Positions 1-7,500 of a DNA stretch of 8,747 nucleotides are shown piece after piece. Every line of letters starts with the position of its first letter. Positions within the stretch are counted from its first letter, which is position 1. The notes beneath the pieces were generated by a model. It was given only the letters and a program-made list of their open reading frames with translations. It did not search any database and was not told where the DNA came from. Source of the DNA: Flavobacteriaceae bacterium (GTDB lineage Bacteria; Bacteroidota; Bacteroidia; Flavobacteriales; Flavobacteriaceae). The stretch spans positions 1-8,747 of the forward strand of contig JAESTG010000319.1 of assembly GCA_016763715.1 (NCBI GenBank), in the 5' to 3' direction. The position numbers were made by a program, and so were the translations under genes.

Positions 1-1220
1 ATTCAATATTCAAAGAGGGTTTAACGATAAATTCATCAATTTTTAAAAATTTAGACTTTAATTCAACAGTATTTACTAAAACTGTGTCTTTCATGCATTT
101 ATCGATAGGCACACTAACATTAGAAAATACTTGTTTCAAATCGAAGTTATTATTTGACGACATCAATTTTAAAAATAATTTCTTTATGATGAAATCTCAC
201 TTGAGCGGAGGAATTTCTATTTTGAATTCTATTTTTCATTCTAAATCATTCTTTGAGAATATAAAAACAAATTTAGATAGCTCCATTCGTCAAGGAATAA
301 TCTTTAAAAATATTCAATTCAAAGACTTTACAAGTTTCTCGTCAGCGGAACTTAACTCTATGGTTAATTTTAAAAAAATAACCATAGACAATAAGCTTAT
401 ATTTCATAAAACACAATTTAATTATAATGAAGCTATACCAGTAACCTATTCTGTTAACTTCGATGATATTATTATTAGAGAAAAAGGGGAATTAGAATTT
501 AGAGGAAGCAACGACAACAAAATGTTTAGTAAGATTCGAGATGTTAGTTTTACTAATGAGATGATTGAAGGGACTTTGTTTTTTGAACATACAGATTTCA
601 CAAAGCTCAACCAATCAACCAGAGATAGATTCATTAGCTCGACAAAATCTAAAAACGCTAAGGTGATTATTGGTGTTGGATGTATTAAATATTACAATCA
701 AACACCCCTTAAGTCAATTGAGGTAAGTGATGAAAATCAAAATTTAGTTATAGAACTCTGTAATACATTTGTTGATTATTTCACCAAAAATGGAGGGTTC
801 AACCTAGGCGTTCAATTTGTAAGTAAAACAGATCAAAATATTAACTTTTTTTATTTTTCGGACGAGGTAATCTCATATGAAAAATTTGAAACTCAACTTC
901 AAAAAAGCGAACAGAATATGTGGAGCTTAATTAAAATTGATAATACTAATTTGAGTGCACAACCACCAAAAAGTGACCTCCCGTTCAAAATAATTAATGC
1001 AACAGACACTATGATAAACCTATTCAGTTTGGTGTTGAAAATTGGTGCTCGAATTCCTTTAGGGCTAATTTCAAAAGAGGCTATTTCACATTTAGTAAAT
1101 ACGACCCTCCCTTCCAATACGAAACTCAACACGACACCCAATAACAGTTTAGTTGTAAATCAAATTATACTTTTTGGCATAAAAAGCACCCAATCCTTTC
1201 AAGTCAAAAAGTTAAGTTAA
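1..1220 (+). CDS. Degenerate pentapeptide-repeat (beta-helix) protein with unknown C-terminal domain, 5' partial
   Basis: The frame is open to the left edge of the window: codons before the GTG at 84 continue the same repeat pattern without a stop. That GTG is therefore internal and the true start lies outside. The visible protein is about 405 residues. Counting from the GTG, residues 1 to about 165, plus the upstream part, are rich in Phe, Ile and Asn with Phe or Leu recurring about every five residues (SIFKE, SSIFK, NLDFN, STVFT), as in degenerate pentapeptide repeats that fold as a four-sided beta-helix. From about residue 190 the pattern changes to a mixed alpha/beta region (KVIIGVGCIKYYNQTPLKSI, later NLGVQFVSK and FFYFSDEVIS), then a Ser/Thr/Asn-rich tail with a hydrophobic stretch near 305-335. 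I know no function for this region; it resembles modules I recall in Bacteroidota repeat proteins, but I cannot name it. No signal peptide or catalytic motif is visible. The gene is convergent with everything else here. Confidence 0.75.
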   Translation, partial: SIFKEGLTINSSIFKNLDFNSTVFTKTVSFMHLSIGTLTLENTCFKSKLLFDDINFKNNFFMMKSHLSGGISILNSIFHSKSFFENIKTNLDSSIRQGIIFKNIQFKDFTSFSSAELNSMVNFKKITIDNKLIFHKTQFNYNEAIPVTYSVNFDDIIIREKGELEFRGSNDNKMFSKIRDVSFTNEMIEGTLFFEHTDFTKLNQSTRDRFISSTKSKNAKVIIGVGCIKYYNQTPLKSIEVSDENQNLVIELCNTFVDYFTKNGGFNLGVQFVSKTDQNINFFYFSDEVISYEKFETQLQKSEQNMWSLIKIDNTNLSAQPPKSDLPFKIINATDTMINLFSLVLKIGARIPLGLISKEAISHLVNTTLPSNTKLNTTPNNSLVVNQIILFGIKSTQSFQVKKLS

Positions 1221-1668
1221 TACTTCTTAAAAAGCCATTCGAAAGACGATGCTCCTTTTATTAAAAAATCTTCAATCTTACTCCGCTGTAATCCGAAAAT
1301 GAGATAGCCAAAAAATCATATCTCTAGCAAAGAAATTTCAACATTAAAAATATTCACGTACTCCTTACTTTAAATCTATCATCACTTAAAAAATTCTAGT
1401 TACTGCCGCTCTTGAAATTTATTTAATACAGAAGTTAGAACCTCCCAAAAACAGAACACATTCAAAAAAAAGATAGGTGTACCTAGTATATTTCATGTAT
1501 ACCTAATAGTGTGCCTTTTTAGATGGAAAAACTTGTCAAAGTTGACTTTTGGGAAATAAATTGACTGGATACAAAAAAACCTCTAAATAGGATAAGATCT
1601 TCATTTATCTATAATAATTTTGAGCAAATACCTTAAAAAGGTTTAATTTTCTTGCTATAATCTGGATG
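1221..1668. other. Gene-free AT-rich intergenic stretch
   Basis: I find no convincing gene here; all frames are broken by frequent stops. Just after the stop of the repeat-protein gene, 1233-1252 can form an imperfect hairpin (AGC-C-ATT against GATGCT) followed by CCTTTTATT, a weak plus-strand terminator candidate. Further on, TAGGTATAC and TAGGTACAC (minus-strand reading, about 1484-1507) form a near-direct repeat. A short inverted repeat GTCAA-AG-TTGAC lies at 1535-1546, and TTGACT recurs at 1561. A small ACCTT/AAGGT hairpin lies near 1631-1643. None of these decides a function. Confidence 0.5.
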
Positions 1669-1932
1669 TCATTTCAACTGATTAAGTGTAAAATAATGGT
1701 CTGAATAAATCTCTGTCCACCACTCTTTTAAGTCTTTATCCCAGGTCTTATAATCAACTGGAACTGCAGATATTTCAATGTAGATTTCCTCAAATGGTTT
1801 TTCTGTAAAATGGTAATCATTTAAGTGCACATCAGTAATAATAAAGGCCATTTCAACAGGTTCACTTTCTTCATTTAGTCCTTCTATATCGATGTTAACC
1901 GTTCTTCCTATTAAATCATTTAGAGAATGCAT
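1669..1932 (-). CDS. Small acidic hypothetical protein, 87 aa
   Basis: The frame starts at ATG (MHSLNDLIGRTVNID) and ends at TGA. I do not recognise the family. The protein is acidic, with many Glu and Asp, three Trp residues near the C-terminus (KTWDKDLKEWW) and several Ile/Val-rich stretches that suggest beta-strands (TVNIDIEG, MAFIITDVHL, EEIYIEISAVPV). It has no signal peptide, membrane segment or cysteine, so a small cytosolic beta-rich protein is the best description. It stands alone: the repeat-protein gene ends about 450 bases away on the other strand and the tRNA terminator lies 81 bases upstream. A weak Bacteroidota-type promoter precedes it. The balanced, protein-like composition and lack of a larger overlapping frame favour a real gene, but its length leaves doubt. 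Confidence 0.6.
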   Translation of the reverse strand: MHSLNDLIGRTVNIDIEGLNEESEPVEMAFIITDVHLNDYHFTEKPFEEIYIEISAVPVDYKTWDKDLKEWWTEIYSDHYFTLNQLK

Positions 1933-1955
1933 AACGTATAAATTTTATTCTTCAA

Positions 1956-1988
1956 TAAAGATAATATAAAACCTAAAGAAATTATCAA
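1956..1988 (-). promoter_or_regulatory. Candidate promoter of the 87-aa protein gene
   Basis: On the minus strand TTG (1986-1988) is followed after 22 bases by TATCTTTA (1956-1963), one mismatch from the Bacteroidota -7 consensus TAnnTTTG. Transcription would start near 1949, about 17 bases before the ATG at 1932. The region is very AT-rich, so a chance match is possible. Confidence 0.3.
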
Positions 1989-2013
1989 TGAATAGTACAG
2001 ATACCCGCAAAAC

Positions 2014-2045
2014 AAAAAAAGCCCATCCAAATAAAGGATAAGCTT
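2014..2045 (-). terminator. Rho-independent terminator of the tRNA-Asp transcript
   Basis: Read on the minus strand, AAGCTTATCC pairs with GGATGGGCTT (10 bp including two G-T pairs) around a seven-base loop, TTTATTT. A run of T residues follows directly (the A run at 2014-2020 on the plus strand). It is the only strong terminator downstream of the tRNA-Asp gene, and it also insulates the small gene at 1669-1932. Confidence 0.8.
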
Positions 2046-2146
2046 CTCATTGGTCTATTTCTAAACCACGTAACACATTTAAGTGTCACAACACAACATC
2101 TTGGAGTTTCCTTTTTAGGAAACCTCCTCAATAATTGAGGAAATTG
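2046..2146 (-). other. Structured 3' trailer of the tRNA-Asp transcript
   Basis: About 100 bases lie between the mature tRNA end and the terminator, and no other gene is visible there. Two hairpins sit next to the tRNA. One is a perfect inverted repeat, CCTCAAT-A-ATTGAGG (about 2126-2140). The other is GGAG-TTTCC against GGAAA-C-CTCC around TTTTTA (about 2103-2127). Neither is followed by a T run, so they are not terminators. They may guide processing of the tRNA 3' end or belong to a small RNA; the sequence alone does not decide. Confidence 0.4.
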
Positions 2147-2220
2147 CGGTCTGGACGAGACTCGAACTCGCGACCCCCTGCGTGACAGGCAGGTATTCTA
2201 ACCAACTGAACTACCAGACC
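2147..2220 (-). tRNA. tRNA-Asp (anticodon GTC)
   Basis: The minus strand folds as a complete 74-base cloverleaf. The acceptor stem GGTCTGG pairs with CCAGACC, followed by discriminator G. The D arm is GTTC-AGTTGGTTA-GAAT. The anticodon stem CCTGC/GCAGG holds the loop CTGTCAC, giving anticodon GTC. The T arm is GCGAG-TTCGAGT-CTCGT. The discriminator G fits the aspartate identity set. The CCA end is not encoded: the bases after the discriminator are CAA, so a nucleotidyltransferase must add it, as is common in Bacteroidota. The gene has its own promoter and terminator, so it looks monocistronic. It marks the boundary between the core gene block and the accessory-looking left part. Confidence 0.96.
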
Positions 2221-2272
2221 GTTGCTAGACCTTTCGGCTTATAGCGTGCTACCATTTTCATGTTAGCGAGGG

Positions 2273-2303
2273 CAAATATACACCCCTTATTTATTATCAC
2301 AAA
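2273..2303 (-). promoter_or_regulatory. Bacteroidota-type promoter of the tRNA-Asp gene
   Basis: On the minus strand TTTG (2300-2303) and TATATTTG (2273-2280) are separated by 19 bases. Both boxes match the Bacteroidota consensus (TTTG at about -33, TAnnTTTG at about -7) and the spacing lies within its usual 17-23 range. Transcription would begin near 2266, leaving a leader of about 45 bases for removal by RNase P before the mature 5' end at 2220. Confidence 0.75.
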
Positions 2304-2351
2304 CATTTTCTTGCAAAAATTAAGCCTTCAGCAAAAAAAGAAAAGAATCTG

Positions 2352-3281
2352 TCAACCAAACTTCTGTCTTTCTATCAAATAAGTGGTCAAAATCTTGTTG
2401 AAACCTTCATTCACATCCGCCATCACGTACTTAATTCTGTATTGCGCACATTTTAGTTTTAGGTCTGAAAAATAGCCTTGTACCGCCTTTTCATAGGATT
2501 CTTTGATATTATCCGCATACAAATTGACATAATCTCCTGTCTCCACGTCTATAAAACGCTTTGGCCTATTATTAAAATCAAACTCCTGCTCCTTTTTTTT
2601 ATCAAAAGTGTGAAACAATACCACTTCATGTTTATTATACTTTAAATGCTGCAAAGCCTCAAACAATTGTTCTTCCTCCACGTCACTCTGAAACATATCA
2701 GTAAATAAAAACACCAAAGATCGACGTTTCAATTTCTCAGCAATTAAATGTAAATGAGCATATGTTTTAGTCTGAACATTTTTACTTGATTGTGATATTG
2801 CATTATTAAGATGACCTAACAATAACTGGTGATGTCGTTCACTCCCTTTTTCCGAAGCATATACCTCATACGTGTCACTATAAATGCTCATCCCAATAGC
2901 ATCACGTTGCCGTTTCAGCAAGTTCATAATAGCAGCACTAGCTAAGGCGGCAAACCCAATCTTATTCAACGAATCAATATGAAATTCCTTCAATGCTGGA
3001 TAATGCATCGAACTACTATTGTCAATAATTAAATGGCAACGTAGATTGGTTTCTTCTTCGTATCGTTTCGTGTACAACTTATCAGTCTTAGCATATAGTT
3101 TCCAATCAATATGCTTGGTGCTTTCACCATTATTGTAAATTTTATGTTCGGCAAATTCCGCAGAAAAACCATGAAACGGACTCTTATGCATCCCCGAAAT
3201 AAACCCTTCTACTACCTGAGTAGCGAGTAACTCCAGATTCTTAAATCCAGTAATCTCGTTTATTTCCTTTTCAATATTCAT
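2352..3281 (-). CDS. DUF58 domain protein with von Willebrand factor A-like fold
   Basis: This 309-residue protein carries the DUF58 signature: HKSPFHGFSAEFAEH at about 32-46, then YNNGESTKHIDWKLYAKTDK at 49-68 and YEEETN at 74-79. The domain continues into a von Willebrand A-type fold. The metal-ion-dependent adhesion motif DxSxS is visible as D87, S89, S91 (LIIDNSSSM), and a second acidic loop at T194-D195 (FLFTDMF) probably completes the site. There is no signal peptide or membrane segment, so it should be cytosolic. Family members usually work with a MoxR-type AAA ATPase and Bat proteins in assembling or activating other proteins; the molecular role is unsettled. No MoxR or Bat gene is visible here, so the partner must be encoded elsewhere or just outside. 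It lies 60 bases after clpP without a clear promoter or terminator between them, so co-transcription is plausible. The ATG start gives a full-length domain. Confidence 0.88.
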   Translation of the reverse strand: MNIEKEINEITGFKNLELLATQVVEGFISGMHKSPFHGFSAEFAEHKIYNNGESTKHIDWKLYAKTDKLYTKRYEEETNLRCHLIIDNSSSMHYPALKEFHIDSLNKIGFAALASAAIMNLLKRQRDAIGMSIYSDTYEVYASEKGSERHHQLLLGHLNNAISQSSKNVQTKTYAHLHLIAEKLKRRSLVFLFTDMFQSDVEEEQLFEALQHLKYNKHEVVLFHTFDKKKEQEFDFNNRPKRFIDVETGDYVNLYADNIKESYEKAVQGYFSDLKLKCAQYRIKYVMADVNEGFNKILTTYLIERQKFG

Positions 3282-3341
3282 GATAATTCAATGGTTGAGT
3301 ACATTTATATGTATTTCGCAACACTAAAAATACGACGGTAC

Positions 3342-3884
3342 TTACACAACCCCATCCACAATACCGTAGTCCACACTCTCTTCAGCTCCCATCCAATGAT
3401 CGCGATTAAAATCCTTCACCACCTTATCATAATCCTGTCCACAGTTATCAGCCAAAATCTGAGCACTTAACTTTTTTGTCTTAATAATTTCTTGAGCAGT
3501 AATCTCAATATCGCTTGCCTGTCCCTGAGTACCTCCACTAGGTTGGTGTATCATTACACGTGCATGCGGCTGTATAAATCGACGACCTTTCTCACCTGCC
3601 GAAAGCAACAAGCTTCCCATGGAAGCAGCCAAACCAGTACAAATAGTCGAAACTGGGCTTTTAATAGCTTTTATTGTATCATAGATTGAAAAGCCAGATG
3701 TAACATAGCCTCCTGGACTGTTGATATAAAATTTTATTTCGTCATTGTTAATTGAATCTAAATACATCAAACGATCCACTACGTGACGAGCGCTTTTATC
3801 GTTCACCATTCCCCACAAAAAAATAGTGCGATCCTCTAATTGTTGATTGTCAATCTTATCCTGTACTTTTTGCTTTTTTTCCAT
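3342..3884 (-). CDS. clpP: ATP-dependent Clp protease proteolytic subunit (ClpP paralogue)
   Basis: The protein is a ClpP-type serine peptidase that would form a tetradecameric chamber fed by a Clp ATPase (ClpX, ClpA or ClpC type, none encoded here). I start it at the ATG (MEKKQKVQDKIDN), giving 180 residues; the same frame could begin two codons earlier at a TTG (3890). The catalytic triad is complete: S88 in GLAASMGSLLL, H113 in RVMIHQPSGG and D162 in DFNRDHWM. Spacings of 25 and 49 residues equal those of the E. coli enzyme. The INSPGG oxyanion-loop motif lies near 54-59. The N-terminus is short, without the longer leader usual for the main flavobacterial ClpP, and the wording of the core (FLWGMVNDKSARHVVDRLMYLD) fits a second, divergent ClpP in these bacteria. 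A terminator separates it from trxA upstream, so it probably has its own promoter, which I cannot place. Confidence 0.93.
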   Translation of the reverse strand: MEKKQKVQDKIDNQQLEDRTIFLWGMVNDKSARHVVDRLMYLDSINNDEIKFYINSPGGYVTSGFSIYDTIKAIKSPVSTICTGLAASMGSLLLSAGEKGRRFIQPHARVMIHQPSGGTQGQASDIEITAQEIIKTKKLSAQILADNCGQDYDKVVKDFNRDHWMGAEESVDYGIVDGVV

Positions 3885-3920
3885 TCTCAATTGTTGTTTT
3901 TAGAGATTCTACTAAAATAA

Positions 3921-3950
3921 GAAAAAGGCTCCCAGATGAGAGCCTCTTTA
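3921..3950 (-). terminator. Rho-independent terminator downstream of trxA
   Basis: On the minus strand AGGCTC pairs with GAGCCT around an eight-base loop, TCATCTGG, and TTTTTCTT follows directly. It lies about 65 bases past the trxA stop and 37 bases before the clpP start, so it ends the trxA transcript and separates it from clpP. The other strand has only a weak T run. Confidence 0.8.
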
Positions 3951-4015
3951 ACTTTAATTTATTTCTAAACTATTTCCCAAGGAACATCCTCAGAAAATGC
4001 TAGTAAATGATTGTA

Positions 4016-4333
4016 TTACAAAAGTGAATCTAAAGCTTCCGCATAAGTCGCCTTAGGAGAAACACCTACTTGACGCCCTACTAATTCGCCTTTGTTAAAT
4101 ATCAATACGGTTGGAATATTTCGAACTCCAAATTTGGCGGCAAATTCCTGATTGGCATCAACATCTACCTTTCCAACAACCGCTTTTCCGTCATAATCCT
4201 TACTAATTTCATCTATGATTGGCCCCACCATACGGCAAGGTCCACACCATGCAGCCCAAAGATCAACCATAACTGGTTTATCACTATTCAGTACGGTCTC
4301 TTCAAAAGTTGCGTCTGTTATTTCTAAAGCCAT
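4016..4333 (-). CDS. trxA: Thioredoxin
   Basis: This 105-residue protein is a full-length cytosolic thioredoxin, which reduces disulfides in client proteins such as ribonucleotide reductase and peroxiredoxins and is itself reduced by thioredoxin reductase. The active site W29-C30-G31-P32-C33 is present, as are the buried acid D24 (VMVDLWAAWC) and the cis-proline P74 (NIPTVLIF). The C-terminal strand-helix segment with Gly (LVGRQVGVSPKATYAEALDSLL) is intact. No signal peptide or extra domain is visible, which argues against a secreted or ResA-type protein. The ATG at 4333 is preceded by a Bacteroidota-type -7 box and followed, after the gene, by a terminator, so it looks like a single-gene unit. 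The upstream neighbour dnaE is separated by a repeat-like element. Confidence 0.97.
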   Translation of the reverse strand: MALEITDATFEETVLNSDKPVMVDLWAAWCGPCRMVGPIIDEISKDYDGKAVVGKVDVDANQEFAAKFGVRNIPTVLIFNKGELVGRQVGVSPKATYAEALDSLL

Positions 4334-4356
4334 TTTATTAAATTTTAATTGTTATA

Positions 4357-4382
4357 CAAAAGTAGTCAATTTTTATTCCAAA
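4357..4382 (-). promoter_or_regulatory. Probable promoter of trxA
   Basis: On the minus strand TACTTTTG (4357-4364) matches the Bacteroidota -7 box TAnnTTTG exactly. A TTTG lies upstream at 4379-4382, but the 14-base spacing is shorter than the usual 17-23, so the -33 element is uncertain. Transcription would start near 4350, leaving a leader of about 17 bases before the trxA ATG. Confidence 0.55.
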
Positions 4383-4440
4383 ACTTACAGCCAAAGCATC
4401 AGTTTCAACAATGCAAGCATCGATGTTTATTATGGTAGTG

Positions 4441-4580
4441 TCGCACAATGCAAATGTGGCGAGCTACTCAGCACTCACTTCCGCCGAAGCTTCAGTGATT
4501 ACTTCGCACCGGGCTTTTCGCTATAATTCCTCACCACGCTCTAAAGCAACGTGGTTGCGGGATTTCCACTACAATCCCTG
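4441..4580. repeat. Palindrome-rich intergenic element, probably a dispersed flavobacterial repeat
   Basis: The gap between dnaE and trxA holds an ordered set of palindromes. GGGATTTCCACTACAATCCC (4559-4578) has perfect 6-base arms (GGGATT/AATCCC) around eight bases. A related 20-base unit, GGGCTTTTCGCTATAATTCC (4511-4530), matches it at 15 of 20 positions. Between them ACCACG (4533-4538) pairs with CGTGGT (4550-4555). The flank 4456-4510 is more GC-rich than the other intergenic DNA. From memory, units reading GGGCTTTCCGCTATA and GGATTTCCACTACAATCCC occur between genes in many flavobacterial genomes. Only one copy is visible here, so its dispersed nature is inference. It starts 11 bases after the dnaE stop and may also end that transcript, though no T run follows. 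Its outer limits are approximate. Confidence 0.5.
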
Positions 4581-4590
4581 CCCGAAACTG

Positions 4591-7500
4591 TCAATTCAAC
4601 TTATAAACAATTTCTTTTTCCCTCAGTTCATCCAACAATTCCTTACTAATAGCAACCTTCTGCTTACGGCTTGGCATATTCAACTTCACCTTCTCCTCTA
4701 CATCATACATTGTAAAATGTAATTGCGAATCTCCTTTATGGGCATTTAACACTTCTTTCAGCACATTAATTCTATGCTCTTGCAACTGCTCAATCTGCAT
4801 ATGTATAGTTAACTTCTTCGCTTGATTCCCCATAACATCATGCAACATCATAAAATTGTTATACTGCATTCGCGGATCGCCCTTTTTACCAGTTTCTCGA
4901 TTGGTCCAACCTTCCTTCACAAACACCCGCGTATAGATAAACGAGTTGGGTACCAAAAAATGGCGCCACTTTAAATATTCTTCACCAAAAATCTTAAAAT
5001 CAAAACTATCGGTATAGTCCTCCACCGTGAAAATCGCCCAACCTTTCCCTGCTTTACTTTCTCTATGCTGAACATCACTTACCACACCTCCAAAACATAC
5101 TTCTCTATTTACAAACCGCTCCATTTCATAAAAGTCAGACACTTTTACATAACAGAAATTATCAATCTCTGTCTTAAAATCGTCGAGAGGGTGTCCAGAA
5201 ATATACACGCCCACTACTTCTTTTTCTTGTTTCAGTTTCTTCATAGTCCCCCACTCTTCACAAGGAGGCACTTCTGGTTCGGGAATTTGAACTTCGCTCG
5301 CATCACCAAACAAACTCACTTGAGATGAATTCTGCGATTCTTGATATTTGGCCGCATACTTCAACACTTTCTCAAAAAACAATACTCCATCACCATCATC
5401 ATGCATATACTGTGCTCGGTGTGTTTCGAAACTATCAAAACCTCCTGCCAATACTAAGTTTTCAAATGCCTTTTTATTTGCGGCTCGCAGATCAATCCGC
5501 TTCGAGAGATCGAATATACTTTTGTACTTCCCCTCTTCTCTGTGTTCTACAATAGTTGCCACAGCGTTTCCTCCAACTCCTTTAATAGCACCCATTCCAA
5601 AGCGAACCGCACCTTGATCATTTACCGTAAACTTATAGAAAGATTCATTGACGTCTGGGCCTAAAACTTCTAAGCCCATTCGCTTACACTCCTCCATAAA
5701 AAAGGTTACTTGCTTAATATCACTCATATTATTACTTAACACTGCAGCCATATATTCGGCAGGGTAATGAGCTTTTAAATAGGCCGTTTGATAAGCAATC
5801 CAAGCATAGCAAGTGGAGTGAGATTTATTAAATGCATAACTGGCAAAAGCTTCCCAGTCCTTCCAAATTTTTTCTAGTTTTTCAACATCATGCCCTTTCT
5901 CTCCAGCTTGTTTTAGAAATTTCGGTTTCATTTTGTCTAGTACCGACTTCTGCTTTTTCCCCATCGCCTTCCGCAGCACATCGGCTTCACCTTTGGTAAA
6001 ATCGGCTAGCTTTTGAGATAGAAGCATTACTTGTTCTTGATAGACCGTAATTCCGTAAGTCTCTTTTAAATATTCTTCCATAGCAGGAAGGTCATATTCA
6101 ATTTCTTCGTCACCGTGCTTTCGCCTAATGATACTTGGAATATATTCCATAGGTCCTGGACGATACAGAGCATTCATTGCAATTAAATCGGCAAACACAG
6201 TCGGTTTTAAGTCCTTCATATGTTTTTGCATCCCGGCCGATTCATACTGAAAAATCCCAACGGTATCTCCTCGTTGAAACAATTCGTATGTCTTCTCATC
6301 ATCCAACGGAAACTCATCTGGATCTAAATCAATATCGTGTTTGTGCTTTACGATCTTCACCGTATCCTTAATCAATGTCAAGGTTTTAAGACCCAAGAAG
6401 TCCATTTTCAACAAGCCTGCACCTTCCACCACCGAGTTGTCGAACTGAGTAACATATAAATCACTGTCCTTGGCAGTGGCTATCGGAACAAAATTGGTAA
6501 TGTCGTCTGGAGTAATAATCACCCCACAAGCATGGATTCCAGTATTTCGTACCGAACCTTCCAATATTCTTGCCTGATTGATTGTTTGAGCTTCTAAACC
6601 TGAGCCTTTCGACAAATTGAGCAATTCATTTACCTTGGGCAATTCATCACTTCGGAATTTAGACCTCAAGGTTTTTTCATCCATCCCGAATATCTTATTC
6701 AGTTTGGTCATGTTCGGAATAAGCTTCGAAATACGATCCGCGTCATTCAAAGGCAAGTCCAATACTCTAGCTGTATCACGGATAGATGATTTGGCTGCCA
6801 TGGTTCCGTAGGTGATAATTTGCGCTACCTGATTCGCTCCATATTTCTGAATTACATAGTCCATAACCTTACTTCGACCTTCATCATCGAAATCTATATC
6901 GATATCGGGCATGCTCACACGATCTGGATTCAAGAAACGCTCGAAAAGCAGGTCGTACTTAATCGGGTCAATATTAGTAATCCAAAGACAATACGCAACC
7001 ACCGACCCTGCCGCAGAACCCCTTCCAGGACCCACAGAAACATCCATCTTTCGGGCTTCACGCATAAAATCTTCTGTAATAAGGAAATATCCTGGGTATC
7101 CCGTTTTTTCGATGACTTCCAGTTCAAAGTCCAGTCGAACCTTTATTTCATCAGTAATTTCACTATATCTCTTTTTGGCTCCTTCAAAAGTTAGGTGCTT
7201 TAAGTATTTATTTTCACCTCTTTTACCACCATCAGCAACATCCTCTTCAACTTTAAAGTCTTCTGGAATATCAAACTTCGGAAGTAAAACATCCCTAGCG
7301 AGACTAAATGATTCAATTTTATCGACAATTTCAGAAATACTACTTATGGCTTGTGGCAAATCTTTAAAGAGGAGTTTCATTTCGTCTTGCGACTTGAAAT
7401 AATATTCCTCATTAGGAAGACCATAGCGATATCCACGACCACGACCAATAGGCGTTGCCTGTTTTTCACCATCCTTTACGCACAATAAAATATCGTGTGC

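Noticed and set aside
446..1141. Minus-strand open frames of 62 and 80 codons opposite the repeat-protein gene
   Set aside because: Hydrophobic Leu/Ile/Ser-rich products typical of antisense reading of an AT-rich gene; the plus frame is longer and has repeat structure.
1631..1655. ACCTT/AAGGT hairpin followed by a T-rich stretch, as a plus-strand terminator
   Set aside because: The stem is only five A-T-rich pairs and lies over 400 bases past the nearest plus-strand gene.
2103..2140. Hairpins just after tRNA-Asp as terminators
   Set aside because: Neither is followed by a T run on the minus strand, and a much better terminator lies at 2014-2045.
4441..4580. CRISPR array between dnaE and trxA
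   Set aside because: Only two related 20-base units are present, with 15 of 20 identities and a palindromic spacer; no regular repeat-spacer series and no cas genes.
4215..4722. Two overlapping plus-strand open frames of about 103 codons opposite trxA, the repeat element and the end of dnaE
   Set aside because: They run antisense to clear genes and across a palindromic element, with low-complexity protein sequence and no recognisable family.
6820..7402. Plus-strand open frames of 124 and 163 codons opposite dnaE
   Set aside because: They are complementary-strand shadows of the conserved polymerase core; the dnaE frame explains this sequence fully.
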